This document shows, in pieces, positions 53,549-62,487 of a stretch of 64,000 nt of DNA. Within the stretch, counting starts at the first letter, position 1. Every line of letters begins with the position of its first letter. The notes below the pieces were generated by a model, which was given only the letters and a program-made list of their open reading frames with translations, made no database searches and was not told where the DNA came from. The DNA is taken from positions 3,993,001 through 4,057,000 of the forward strand of contig NZ_CP071454.1 of the NCBI RefSeq assembly GCF_017352135.1, in the 5' to 3' direction. Position numbers and translations under genes: made by a program. This DNA is from Rhizobium lentis (GTDB lineage Bacteria; Pseudomonadota; Alphaproteobacteria; Rhizobiales; Rhizobiaceae).

Positions 53549-54740
53549 GACGCTGAAGCTCGCGCTACGCGCCATCAGCCGCAATATGCTGCGTTCCTTC
53601 CTGACCGTGCTCGGCGTCGTCATCGGTGTTGCCGCCGTCATCGCTCTGGTGACGATCGGCAACGGCACGACCGCCCAGGTCTCGACCGAACTGTCGCGGC
53701 TCGGCACCAACATGCTGTTCGTCCGTCCCGGCCAGTTCGGCCCCGGCCGGGCGAGCTCCGAGGCCAAACGCTTCAGCGTCAAGGACGTCGCCGCGATCCG
53801 TGAACAGGTCGGCGGCTTAAGGGCGGTGGCACCGCTCAACCAATCGACAGTGACGGTGATTTACGGCGGCCAGAACCATTCGACCAGCGTCTCCGGCACT
53901 ACCAACGACTACTTCGTCGCGCAGGACTGGAACCTGGCGCTCGGCCGCACTTTCACCCCCGCCGAGGAGCGTGGCCAGTCCCGCTGCATCATCGGCGAGA
54001 CGGTCCGCTCGCAGCTTTTCGGCGCCGGCGATCCGATCGGCCAGCAGATCCGTGTCGGCAAGGTTTCGTGCCCGGTCATCGGCGTGCTCGCCAGGCGCGG
54101 TCAGTCCGGCATGGGCACTGATCAGGATGATGTCGTCATCATGCCGATCAAGGTGTTCCAGCGGCGCATCAGCGGCAACAGCAACGTGCCGCAGATCATC
54201 ATCTCGGCGCGCGACGGTGTGTCCACGGCCAAGGTGCAGGCCGATGTCGAAAATCTGCTGCGCGAGCGCCGCAAGATCATTCCCGGCCGGCAGGACGATT
54301 TCAACGTCAACGACATGACGCAGATCGCCGAGGCGATGACCGGCACGACGACGCTCCTGACCGGCCTGCTCGGCGCCGTCGCCGCGATCAGCCTGCTCGT
54401 CGGCGGCATCGGCATCATGAACATCATGCTGGTCTCGGTCACTGAGCGAACCCGGGAAATCGGCATTCGCCTGGCGATCGGCGCGCTCGAAAGCCAGGTG
54501 CTCACCCAGTTCCTGGTCGAAGCGGTGGCGCTGTCGCTCTTCGGCGGCATCACCGGCATCGTGCTCGGCCTGAGCCTCGGCCTCGTCAGCGTTACCCTCC
54601 TGAAAGTCCCCTTCGTCTTCAGCCCGATGATGGTCGCCGTCGCCTTCCTCTTCTCCGCGGCGATCGGCATGATTTTCGGCTATTTCCCAGCGAGAAGGGC
54701 AGCGCAGCTCAATCCTATCGAGGCGCTGCGGCACGAGTGA
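53538..54740 (+). CDS. MacB-type permease (FtsX family)
   Basis: A 400-residue permease with one N-terminal helix ([20 protein letters not shown]), a large periplasmic MacB_PCD domain (about 45-250), then three C-terminal helices of the FtsX domain ([20 protein letters not shown], ending [20 protein letters not shown]). The final [17 protein letters not shown] is the family hallmark. With the ATPase and adaptor it forms a tripartite efflux pump for macrolides, peptides or siderophore-like molecules; the substrate is unknown. Confidence 0.94.
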   Translation: MFFETLKLALRAISRNMLRSFLTVLGVVIGVAAVIALVTIGNGTTAQVSTELSRLGTNMLFVRPGQFGPGRASSEAKRFSVKDVAAIREQVGGLRAVAPLNQSTVTVIYGGQNHSTSVSGTTNDYFVAQDWNLALGRTFTPAEERGQSRCIIGETVRSQLFGAGDPIGQQIRVGKVSCPVIGVLARRGQSGMGTDQDDVVIMPIKVFQRRISGNSNVPQIIISARDGVSTAKVQADVENLLRERRKIIPGRQDDFNVNDMTQIAEAMTGTTTLLTGLLGAVAAISLLVGGIGIMNIMLVSVTERTREIGIRLAIGALESQVLTQFLVEAVALSLFGGITGIVLGLSLGLVSVTLLKVPFVFSPMMVAVAFLFSAAIGMIFGYFPARRAAQLNPIEALRHE

Positions 54741-54819
54741 AAAAGCCCGTCAGCTGGCAAAACGCGTCATTGCTCTCTACTCCTATGAACGAATGCAAGC
54801 GCTATCGGAGGCCAGCATC

Positions 54820-55191
54820 GTGCCGCTCAACAGACTGCTGATCTACGCCAAAAACGTCGAGGAAACGGCGCGGTTTTATGAGAAGCACTTCAGTTTCAAG
54901 GCGATTGGCCTGCCCGGAGACACGATCGTCGAACTGGTTTCTCAGGACGGCGGCGCGAATATAATGCTTCATCAGGCCGCAAAAGGTCAGAGGAGCGGCC
55001 AATCCACTGTCAAGCTCGTATTCGAGGTGGAGGACGTCGAGGCCTTTTGCAGTCGATGCGCGGAGAACGGCCTGGAGTTCGGGGCTATTCACAAGGCTGA
55101 CGGCTACATGTTCGCCAATGCGAAGGATCCATGTCAAAATTCGATCTCGGTTTCCAGCCGAGCTTTTCGAAAGGGCGCGGAAGGCGCTTGA
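54820..55191 (+). CDS. VOC (glyoxalase/bleomycin-resistance-like) family protein
   Basis: A protein of about 123 residues with one vicinal-oxygen-chelate unit: LNRLLIYAKNVEETARFYEK, then VKLVFEVEDVEAFCSRCAEN and GYMFANAKDPCQNSISVSS. The GTG at 54820 is chosen because GGAGG lies 9-13 bases upstream; an in-frame ATG at 54793 would add nine residues with no ribosome site. The function (isomerase, dioxygenase or binding protein) cannot be told. Confidence 0.82.
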   Translation: MPLNRLLIYAKNVEETARFYEKHFSFKAIGLPGDTIVELVSQDGGANIMLHQAAKGQRSGQSTVKLVFEVEDVEAFCSRCAENGLEFGAIHKADGYMFANAKDPCQNSISVSSRAFRKGAEGA

Positions 55192-55293
55192 TCCAGGAGC
55201 CATGTTATCTATCTGTCTCTGTGATGATATATCAGCGTGACTCATTCCGGCACATCAGTACCTGATATAGCATTCTAGGGATCGAATTTCGGC

Positions 55294-55908
55294 ATGCAGA
55301 CTTCACAGAGCCATCTTGCCTATCTCGCGCTGGAGCATCTGATCGTGACGCTGGCGCTGAAGCCCGGCGCGCTTGTTACCGAAAAGCAGCTGATCGATAT
55401 GGCAAAGCATGGGCGCACGCCGGTGCGCGAGGCGATCCAGAAGCTTGCCTGGCAGGGGCTTATCCTGGTGAAGCCGCGGGTCGGGCTGCAGGTTGCCGAG
55501 ATCGCGCCCGAGGATCATGGCAATGTCATGCAGGTGCGCCGCGAGTTGGAGCCGATCGCAGCATGCCTCGCTGCCGAACATGCGACGGACGAGCAGCGTC
55601 TGCGCCTTAGCGACTGCGCTGGCGCCATGGAGGAATGCGCCGCCACCGCCGATCTCGCCGGCTTCTTCGCCGCCGACAAGGCTTTCGACCAGGTTCTCGA
55701 GAATGCCTGTCCGAACGGCTTCATCATGGCAGCGCTCGGCCCGGTGCAGACCCATTCGCGTCGCCTCTGGTATTCTACCGCAAGCCCTGAGCGCATGGAC
55801 CGCGCCATCGCGCTGCATGTCGCCGTCATCCGGGCCATTCAGCAGGGCAGGCCGGATGAGGCGCGTGCGGCCATGACGGTGCTGATCGACTATCTCGCCC
55901 GCACATGA
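55294..55908 (+). CDS. GntR-family regulator (FCD domain)
   Basis: A 204-residue regulator. The N-terminal winged helix reads KPGALVTEKQLIDMAKHGRT, then PVREAIQKLAWQGLILVKPR; the rest is a helical FCD domain (RRELEPIAACLAAEHATDEQ). It is shorter than most FadR proteins (about 230). No adjacent co-regulated gene is evident: it converges on fpr. Confidence 0.9.
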   Translation: MQTSQSHLAYLALEHLIVTLALKPGALVTEKQLIDMAKHGRTPVREAIQKLAWQGLILVKPRVGLQVAEIAPEDHGNVMQVRRELEPIAACLAAEHATDEQRLRLSDCAGAMEECAATADLAGFFAADKAFDQVLENACPNGFIMAALGPVQTHSRRLWYSTASPERMDRAIALHVAVIRAIQQGRPDEARAAMTVLIDYLART

Positions 55909-55931
55909 AAACGGCCCCGTTTCCGGGGCCG
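55907..55931 (-). terminator. Rho-independent terminator after fpr
   Basis: An 8-bp stem CGGCCCCG/CGGGGCCG (55912-55919 with 55924-55931), 4-base loop, then TTTTC on the minus strand. It overlaps the end of the convergent GntR gene. Confidence 0.82.
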
Positions 55932-55960
55932 CTGTCAGATCTGCTTGTCGCAATAAAATG

Positions 55961-56773
55961 TCAGCCGACGAAAGCGCGCTCGATGACGAATTCGGCGGGC
56001 TTGCTGTTGGCGCCTTCATTGAGGCCGGCCTTCTCGAGCAGTTCCTTGGTATCCTTCAGCATGGCCGAGGAGCCGCAGATCATGCCCCGGTCGACCGCCG
56101 GATCGAGCGGTAGGACGCCGAGATCGGTAAACAGCTTGCCCGACGAGATCAGGTCGGTGATACGGCCGCGATACTCGAAATCCTCGCGTGTGACAGTCGC
56201 GTAATGGCGCAGCTTGTCGCCGACGACTTCCTTCAGCAGCTCGTCATTCTGAATTTCGTGCACGAGGTCGAAGCCGTATTTCAGCTCGGCGACATCGCGT
56301 GTCGTATGGGTGAGGATGACTTCCTCGAACTTCTCATAGGTTTCCGGATCACGGATCAGGCTGGCGAAGGGCGCAACGCCGGTTCCCGTCGAGAACATGT
56401 AGAGACGGCGGCCGGGTGTCAGCGCATCGAGCACCAGCGTGCCCGTCGGCTTCTTGCGCATCAGCACCTGGTCGCCGGGCTTGATCGCCTGCAGATGCGA
56501 CGTCAGCGGGCCGTCCGGCACCTTTATCGAGAAGAATTCGAGCTCTTCCGCCCAGGCAGGGCTCGCGATCGAATAGGCACGGAAGATCGGCTTGCCTTCG
56601 ACCATCAGGCCGATCATCGCGAACTCGCCCGAACGGAAACGGAAACCCTGCGGCCGGGTCATCGTAAAGCGGAAGAGCCGGTCGGTGTAGTGCGTCACGC
56701 TGAGCACCGTCTCGGCGTAAACGCCGGCGGGGATGGACGAGGCGAAGTCTTCGGTCTTTGCAGGCGCGTTCAT
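55961..56773 (-). CDS. fpr: Ferredoxin-NADP(+) reductase
   Basis: A 270-residue flavoprotein of the bacterial Fpr type. The FAD motif RAYSIAS is near residue 64, the NADPH loop STGTGVAPFASLIRDPETY near 110, and the C-terminus ends ERAFVG as expected for the subclass I reductases of alphaproteobacteria. It exchanges electrons between NADPH and ferredoxin or flavodoxin, often under oxidative stress. The start (MNAPAKTEDFA) matches family length; the frame stays open far upstream but without family similarity. Confidence 0.92.
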   Translation of the reverse strand: MNAPAKTEDFASSIPAGVYAETVLSVTHYTDRLFRFTMTRPQGFRFRSGEFAMIGLMVEGKPIFRAYSIASPAWAEELEFFSIKVPDGPLTSHLQAIKPGDQVLMRKKPTGTLVLDALTPGRRLYMFSTGTGVAPFASLIRDPETYEKFEEVILTHTTRDVAELKYGFDLVHEIQNDELLKEVVGDKLRHYATVTREDFEYRGRITDLISSGKLFTDLGVLPLDPAVDRGMICGSSAMLKDTKELLEKAGLNEGANSKPAEFVIERAFVG

Positions 56774-57118
56774 TGCGGTAGCGGATCCCGTTTCGTCGGA
56801 TGAACTGTCGGATGCGAGGCAGATATTACATATCCGGCCGAAATTAAAGGCATTCCATTCCATCCAGCGCTCTTGAAAGGAAATATGCGTGTCATTGTCA
56901 GGATTCAATGGCAAGCGGGGAATGTTATATTTCCCGCTGGCGAAGCGGGGCAAAGGATGCATATTAGAGCGGCACGCCGCAAGCGGAGCTGATTTCCGGC
57001 AAAAGCGGTGCGACAACAAAGACCTACGGCGTCGAACCCGATTCAGAAACAGGGTCCGGTGATGATGGCAAAAAAAACACGCTTGCCCGGGCGAGCGCGA
57101 TAGGGCGGTCGGGGGAAC
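56774..57118. other. Divergent promoter region fpr / pcs
   Basis: About 345 bases between two divergent genes. It is more AT-rich around 56820-56930. No consensus promoter, repeat or small gene could be supported. Confidence 0.5.
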
Positions 57119-57847
57119 ATGAAAATTTTCAATTACAAGCGTGTTCCTTATGCGGAAATGCGCGCCTTTTCCGTCCATATCCTGACGGCTTCCGGCTCTT
57201 TCCTTGCCTTTCTCGGCGTCGTTGCTGCTGCTGAGCACCGGTTTATCGACATGTTCTGGTGGCTGGGCCTGGCTCTCCTCGTCGACGGCATAGACGGGCC
57301 GATCGCCCGCAAGGTGCGCGTCAAGGAAGTGCTGCCGAACTGGTCTGGCGATACGCTCGACAATATCATCGATTACGTCACCTATGTGCTTCTGCCGGCG
57401 TTTGCGCTCTATCAGAGCGGCATGATCGGAGAACCCTGGTCCTTTGTTGCCGCCGGGATGATTGTCGTCTCCAGCGCGATTTATTATGCCGATATGGGCA
57501 TGAAGACTGAGGAGTATTTCTTCTCCGGCTTTCCCGTCGTCTGGAACATGATCGTCTTTACGCTGTTCGTCATCGACGCCAGCGCAACAACGGCGCTCGC
57601 CGTCGTGATCGTGTCGGTGGTGCTGACCTTCCTGCCGATCAATTTCCTGCATCCGGTGCGCGTCAAAAGACTGCGCCCGCTCAATCTCGGCGTCTTTTTC
57701 CTGTGGTCGGCGCTTGGCGTCTATTCGCTGCTGATGCATTTCGAAACGCCGGAATGGGCGCTCATTCTCTTCATTGTGACCGGGATCTATCTTTACGTCA
57801 TCGGCACGGTGCTGCAATTCTTCCCCGCCCTCGGGCGCGAAGCATAG
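57119..57847 (+). CDS. pcs: Phosphatidylcholine synthase
   Basis: A 242-residue integral membrane enzyme that condenses CDP-diacylglycerol with choline to phosphatidylcholine and CMP, a pathway typical of rhizobia and other host-associated bacteria. The modified CDP-alcohol phosphotransferase motif is intact: D59-G60-x2-A63-R64-x12-G77-x3-D81-x3-D85. About seven hydrophobic segments follow the N-terminal ILTASGSFLAFLGVVAA. GGGGGAAC lies just upstream of the ATG. The quinone oxidoreductase gene follows after 10 bases. Confidence 0.96.
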   Translation: MKIFNYKRVPYAEMRAFSVHILTASGSFLAFLGVVAAAEHRFIDMFWWLGLALLVDGIDGPIARKVRVKEVLPNWSGDTLDNIIDYVTYVLLPAFALYQSGMIGEPWSFVAAGMIVVSSAIYYADMGMKTEEYFFSGFPVVWNMIVFTLFVIDASATTALAVVIVSVVLTFLPINFLHPVRVKRLRPLNLGVFFLWSALGVYSLLMHFETPEWALILFIVTGIYLYVIGTVLQFFPALGREA

Positions 57848-57857
57848 GAAGGCGAAA

Positions 57858-58838
57858 ATGACGAAAACACAGGCGGTTTCATTCTCGAGGACAGGCGGCC
57901 CGGAGGTTTTCGACTATGTCGAGGTCGACCTTCGGCCACCCGCGGCAGGCGAGGTGCAGATCCGGCAGGCGGCGATCGGTCTCAACTTCATCGACGTCTA
58001 CTTCCGCAACGGCTCCTATAAGGTGCCGCACCTTCCCTTCGTAACCGGCAAAGAGGGCGCCGGCACGGTGACCGCGGTCGGTCCAGGCGTCGAGGATTTC
58101 AAGGTCGGCGACCGCGTCGCCTATGCGAGCGCCGACGGCGCCTATAGCGTCGAGCGCAATATTGAGACCCGGCATCTGGTGCATGTGCCTGAGGGCATCG
58201 AGCTGGAAACGGCGGCGGCAATGATGCTGAAGGGCATGACCGCCGAGTATCTCTTGAACCGCACCTTCAAGGTCGGTCCGCAGACGGTCATCCTGTTCCA
58301 TGCCGCTGCCGGCGGCGTTGGCCTGATTGCCGGCCAATGGGCAAAGGCGCTGGGCGCCACCGTCATCGGGACGGCGGGCTCCGAGGATAAGGTCGCGCTG
58401 GCGCTCACCCATGGTTACGACCATGTGATCAACTACAAGAACGACAGCTTCGTTGACCGTGTCCACGAAATTACTGGCGGCAAGGGCGTCGATGTCGTCT
58501 ACGATTCGATCGGCCGCGATACTTTTCCACAGTCGCTGGACTGCCTGAAGCCGCGCGGCCTCTTCGCCTCCTTCGGCCAATCCTCCGGCCCGATTGAGAA
58601 TTTCACCCTTGCGGCGCTGGCACAAAGGGGGTCGCTGTTCGCGACACGGCCGACGCTCTTCACCTATATCGCCGCGCGCCAGGAACTGATCGACAGTGCA
58701 AGGGCGCTATTTGATGTTGTGCAAAGCAACAAAGTGCGTATCAATGTCAACCAAACCTATCCGCTGCGTGAGGTTGGGCGGGCTCACGCGGATCTGGAGA
58801 CAAGAAAAACAACAGGAACGACGCTGCTGATTCCATGA
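57858..58838 (+). CDS. qor: NADPH:quinone oxidoreductase (QorA-type, zinc-free MDR)
   Basis: A 326-residue medium-chain dehydrogenase/reductase. IGLNFIDVYFRNGSYKVPHL and PFVTGKEGAGTVTAVGPGV are the QOR signatures; the nucleotide motif is HAAAGGVGLIAGQWAKALGA near residue 150. No zinc-binding Cys cluster is present. It reduces quinones by one electron using NADPH. It is 10 bases after pcs, so probably in the same transcript. Confidence 0.93.
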   Translation: MTKTQAVSFSRTGGPEVFDYVEVDLRPPAAGEVQIRQAAIGLNFIDVYFRNGSYKVPHLPFVTGKEGAGTVTAVGPGVEDFKVGDRVAYASADGAYSVERNIETRHLVHVPEGIELETAAAMMLKGMTAEYLLNRTFKVGPQTVILFHAAAGGVGLIAGQWAKALGATVIGTAGSEDKVALALTHGYDHVINYKNDSFVDRVHEITGGKGVDVVYDSIGRDTFPQSLDCLKPRGLFASFGQSSGPIENFTLAALAQRGSLFATRPTLFTYIAARQELIDSARALFDVVQSNKVRINVNQTYPLREVGRAHADLETRKTTGTTLLIP

Positions 58839-58877
58839 GATCTGAACGGACCGGTTGGCAGAAGAAATGAGGGGAAC

Positions 58878-60446
58878 GTGTCGCCATTGAATGTGCCGGA
58901 TTCCGGTGCGTTGTTATCCGTCCAGAAGCTGACGAAGTTTTTCGGAAGCTTTGCCGCCTGCAATGAGATCGATCTCGACGTCGCGCCAGGCGAAATTCAT
59001 GCGCTGCTCGGCGAAAATGGCGCTGGCAAATCCACGCTGGTGAAAATGTTGTTCGGCGTTCTCGAGCCGACGGGCGGGCATATCCTCTGGCAGGGTCAGC
59101 CGGTTGCGATCACGTCGCCGGGCGAGGCCCGCAAATTCGGTATCGGCATGGTCTTCCAGCATTTTTCGCTGTTCGAGGCGCTGACGGCTGCCGAAAACAT
59201 CGCGCTGTCGCTCGATGACGCCATTCCGATCGACAGGATCGCCGAGGAGGCGAGGGCGCTGTCGGCCGCCTACGGCCTGCCGCTCGACCCGCATGCCCAT
59301 GTCGCCGATCTCTCGGTCGGCGAGCGCCAGCGCATCGAGATCGTCCGGGCGCTGCTGCAGAACCCGAAGCTCATCATTCTCGACGAGCCGACCTCGGTGT
59401 TGACGCCGCAGGAGGCCGACAAGCTGTTCGAGACGCTGTTCAAGCTGCGCGCCGAGGGCCGTTCGGTGCTCTACATCAGCCATCGCCTGGAGGAGGTGCA
59501 GCGCATCTGCGATCGCGCCACGGTGCTGCGCCACGGCCGTGTGACCGGCGCCTGCGATCCGAAGCGGGAAACGCCCGCTTCGCTCGCCCGCATGATGGTC
59601 GGCAGCGAGGTTGCCGCCGTTACGCATCCTGAGCGCAGCGACAAAGGCGAGGTGCAACTGGCGGTAGTCAACCTTTCCGTCGCCGCCCGCACGCCTTTCG
59701 CCATGCCGTTGCGAGAGGTGTCTATGACTGTGCGTTCCGGTGAGATCCTGGCGATTGCCGGTGTGGCGGGCAACGGCCAGAGCGAGCTCTTCGACGTTCT
59801 CTCGGGCGAATATCCGGTCGCTTCGCCCGAGGCGATCGTCATTCGCAAGAGACACGTCGGCAATCAGGGCATTACCGTCCGCCGCCTGCTCGGCGCCGGA
59901 TTCGTGCCGGAGGAACGCCACGGGCACGCCGCCGTCTCTGCCATGAAACTGTCGGATAATCTCGTCCTTGCCCGCAGCCAGTCGGATCGCAAGGCCTTTC
60001 TGGGCCTGCTCGGCATGATCCGCCGCAGGGCTGTGAAATCCGCCGCCAGGCGCATTTCCGAAGCGATGGATGTCCGCAAGAGCGGCGACGATCCGGCCGC
60101 CGGCTCTCTTTCCGGCGGAAATCTGCAGAAATTCATCGTCGGCCGCGAACTCGACCGCCAGCCGGCGGTGCTTGTCGTCAATCAACCGACCTGGGGCGTG
60201 GATGCCGGGGCGGCAAGCCGCATCCGCCAGGCTTTGGTCGACCTTGCAAAGGCCGGCTCCGCCGTCGTCGTCATTAGCCAGGATCTCGACGAGATCTTCG
60301 AGGTCGCGACAGATATTGCCGTCATCTCCGAGGGCCGCCTTTCCAGGCCTTTCCCCGCAAGTGAACTGACGCGCGAAAAGATCGGCCTGCTGATGGGCGG
60401 CCTGCACGAGAGCGGTTCCGCCGCGGAGGCAGCCCATGCGCATTGA
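58878..60446 (+). CDS. ABC transporter ATP-binding protein, nucleoside type (two ATPase domains)
   Basis: A 522-residue tandem ATPase. The N-terminal domain has Walker A GENGAGKST, signature LSVGERQRIEIVRAL and Walker B LIILDEPTSVL; the C-terminal domain has a degenerate Walker A (GVAGNGQSE) and SLSGGNLQKFIVGRELDRQP with a variant Walker B (VLVVNQPTWGVD). This is the NupA/YufO pattern of BMP-family importers. The start is GTG with GAGGGGAAC upstream. It overlaps the permease gene by 11 bases. Confidence 0.94.
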   Translation: MSPLNVPDSGALLSVQKLTKFFGSFAACNEIDLDVAPGEIHALLGENGAGKSTLVKMLFGVLEPTGGHILWQGQPVAITSPGEARKFGIGMVFQHFSLFEALTAAENIALSLDDAIPIDRIAEEARALSAAYGLPLDPHAHVADLSVGERQRIEIVRALLQNPKLIILDEPTSVLTPQEADKLFETLFKLRAEGRSVLYISHRLEEVQRICDRATVLRHGRVTGACDPKRETPASLARMMVGSEVAAVTHPERSDKGEVQLAVVNLSVAARTPFAMPLREVSMTVRSGEILAIAGVAGNGQSELFDVLSGEYPVASPEAIVIRKRHVGNQGITVRRLLGAGFVPEERHGHAAVSAMKLSDNLVLARSQSDRKAFLGLLGMIRRRAVKSAARRISEAMDVRKSGDDPAAGSLSGGNLQKFIVGRELDRQPAVLVVNQPTWGVDAGAASRIRQALVDLAKAGSAVVVISQDLDEIFEVATDIAVISEGRLSRPFPASELTREKIGLLMGGLHESGSAAEAAHAH

Positions 60447-61521
60447 ACTGGAAAAACGCCCCGACGTTTCGAAGCTCTTCGGCTTCGTTTCGCCGCTCCT
60501 CGCCCTCGTCCTGACGCTCACCTTCGGCGCCATCATGTTCGCCATGCTCGGCAAGGACCCGGCCGCGGCGCTGAGCGCCTTCTTCGTCGAGCCGCTGCTC
60601 GAGGTCTGGTCGCTGCACGAACTGGCGATCAAAGCCGCGCCGCTGATCCTGATCGCCGTCGGCCTTGCCGTCTGCTACCGCTCGAACAACTGGAATATCG
60701 GCGCCGAGGGACAGTTCACCATCGGAGCCATCACCGGCTCCTATCTGCCGATCGTCTTTTACGACTGGCACTCGCCGCTCGTGTTGCCGCTGATGCTGGT
60801 GCTCGGCGCGCTTGGTGGTGCGCTTTTCGCCGCCGTTCCGGCGCTTTTGAAGGCGCATTTCAACACCAATGAGATCCTGACGTCACTGATGCTTGTCTAC
60901 ATCGCCCAGCTTTTCTTGGACTGGCTGGTTCGGGGCGCCTGGCGCGATCCGAAGGGCTTCAACTTTCCCGTTTCGCGCGATTTCGCGCCTGAGGCGGTGC
61001 TGCCGGCGATCTGGGAAGAATCGGGTCGGGCTCATTGGGCGTTCGTCTTCGCCATCATTGCGGCGATCGGCGTCTGGTTCATGTTGCGCTATACGTTGAA
61101 AGGCTTCGAGATCGTCGTGCTCGGCCAATCGGAAAGGGCAGGGCGCTTCGCCGGCTTCTCCGCGAAGAAGATGATCTGGTTCAGCTTTCTCTTCTCGGGC
61201 GCGCTTGCCGGCCTTGCCGGCATGAGTGAGGTCTCCGGCTCGATCGGCCATCTCCAGCCGGCGATCTCTCCCGGCTACGGTTTCACCGCCATCATCGTTG
61301 CCTTCCTCGGCCGCCTCAACCCGCTCGGGATCATCGCGTCAGGCCTGGTGCTGGCGCTGACTTATCTCGGCGGCGAGGCCGCACAGCTTTCGATTGGCAT
61401 TTCCGACAAGGTCACGCGCGTGTTCCAGGGTCTGCTGCTCTTTTTCGTGCTCTCCTGCGATATGCTGATCTATTACAAAATCCGCATTGTCTGGTCGCGG
61501 GTCAGGGGCGGGGCGGTATGA
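60436..61521 (+). CDS. ABC transporter permease 1, nucleoside type (BPD_transp_2)
   Basis: A 361-residue permease with about nine helices; GLAVCYRSNNWNIGAEGQFT and IIVAFLGRLNPLGIIASGLV are hallmarks of the NupP/YufP type. It starts within the last codons of the ATPase gene and overlaps the next permease by 4 bases. Confidence 0.94.
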   Translation: MRIELEKRPDVSKLFGFVSPLLALVLTLTFGAIMFAMLGKDPAAALSAFFVEPLLEVWSLHELAIKAAPLILIAVGLAVCYRSNNWNIGAEGQFTIGAITGSYLPIVFYDWHSPLVLPLMLVLGALGGALFAAVPALLKAHFNTNEILTSLMLVYIAQLFLDWLVRGAWRDPKGFNFPVSRDFAPEAVLPAIWEESGRAHWAFVFAIIAAIGVWFMLRYTLKGFEIVVLGQSERAGRFAGFSAKKMIWFSFLFSGALAGLAGMSEVSGSIGHLQPAISPGYGFTAIIVAFLGRLNPLGIIASGLVLALTYLGGEAAQLSIGISDKVTRVFQGLLLFFVLSCDMLIYYKIRIVWSRVRGGAV

Positions 61522-62438
61522 GCATCTTCGAAGCCATCCTGCTGACGGTTATCACCGCCTCGACGCCGCTCGTCATTGCAGCCCTCGGCGAACTCGTGAC
61601 GGAGCGCTCCGGTGTTCTCAATCTCGGCGTCGAAGGCATGATGATCATCGGCGCCGTCGGCGCCTTCGCCGCCGCTCAGCTTACCGGATCGGCCTATATC
61701 GGCATTGTCGGCGGCATCGTCAGCGGCGCGCTGTTCTCACTGCTCTTTGCCTTCCTGACGCTGACGCTCGTCACCAACCAGGTGGCGACGGGCCTTGCCC
61801 TGACGATCCTCGGCCTTGGCGCTTCCGGCATGCTCGGCGAAGCCTTCGTCGGCGCGCCTGGCATCCGGCTTCTGCCGATCGAAATTCCAGTTCTTTCGGC
61901 CATTCCTTATGTCGGAACCGTCCTCTTCAAACAGGATCTGATTTTCTACCTGTCGATCCTGCTCGTTATCGGCGTTAACTGGTTCCTCTTCAGGAGTCGC
62001 ACCGGCCTGAAGATACGCGCCATCGGCGATAATCACGCCTCCGCCCATGCGCTCGGCATCAACGTCATCCGCACGCGATATCTCGCCGTTATGTTCGGTG
62101 GTGCGTGTGCCGGCCTTGCAGGGGCGCAACTGTCGCTGATCTATACGCCGCAGTGGACCGAGAATATGTCGTCCGGGCGGGGCTGGATCGCGCTGGCGCT
62201 TGTCGTCTTCTCCTCATGGCGGCCTTGGCGGCTGCTGGCCGGCGGTTATCTCTTCGGAGCTGTGACGATCCTGCAGTTGCACGCGCAGGCCTTCGGCATC
62301 GGCATTCCGTCGCAGTTCCTGTCGATGCTGCCCTATGCGGCGACAGTTGTGGTCCTCATCATGATCTCGCATAATCGGCGCACGACGATGATCAATACGC
62401 CGGCCTCGCTTGGCAAAGCCTTCGTGCCTGACCGGTGA
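61518..62438 (+). CDS. ABC transporter permease 2, nucleoside type (BPD_transp_2)
   Basis: A 306-residue NupQ/YufQ-type permease: STPLVIAALGELVTERSGVL, then NLGVEGMMIIGAVGAFAAAQ, and GRGWIALALVVFSSWRPWRL. It forms the channel with permease 1. Confidence 0.94.
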   Translation: MSIFEAILLTVITASTPLVIAALGELVTERSGVLNLGVEGMMIIGAVGAFAAAQLTGSAYIGIVGGIVSGALFSLLFAFLTLTLVTNQVATGLALTILGLGASGMLGEAFVGAPGIRLLPIEIPVLSAIPYVGTVLFKQDLIFYLSILLVIGVNWFLFRSRTGLKIRAIGDNHASAHALGINVIRTRYLAVMFGGACAGLAGAQLSLIYTPQWTENMSSGRGWIALALVVFSSWRPWRLLAGGYLFGAVTILQLHAQAFGIGIPSQFLSMLPYAATVVVLIMISHNRRTTMINTPASLGKAFVPDR

Positions 62439-62487
62439 GCAACAACAAAAAAGACGGGTTTCAAACTTCCAACCAACAGGGATCAAA

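Noticed and set aside
55961..57817. Long upstream extension of the fpr frame to 618 codons
   Set aside because: The extension is antisense to pcs and has no similarity to reductases; family length fits a start at 56773.
58914..60632. A 572-codon open frame on the minus strand
   Set aside because: Antisense to the nucleoside-type ATPase gene, whose motifs are unmistakable; the shadow has none.
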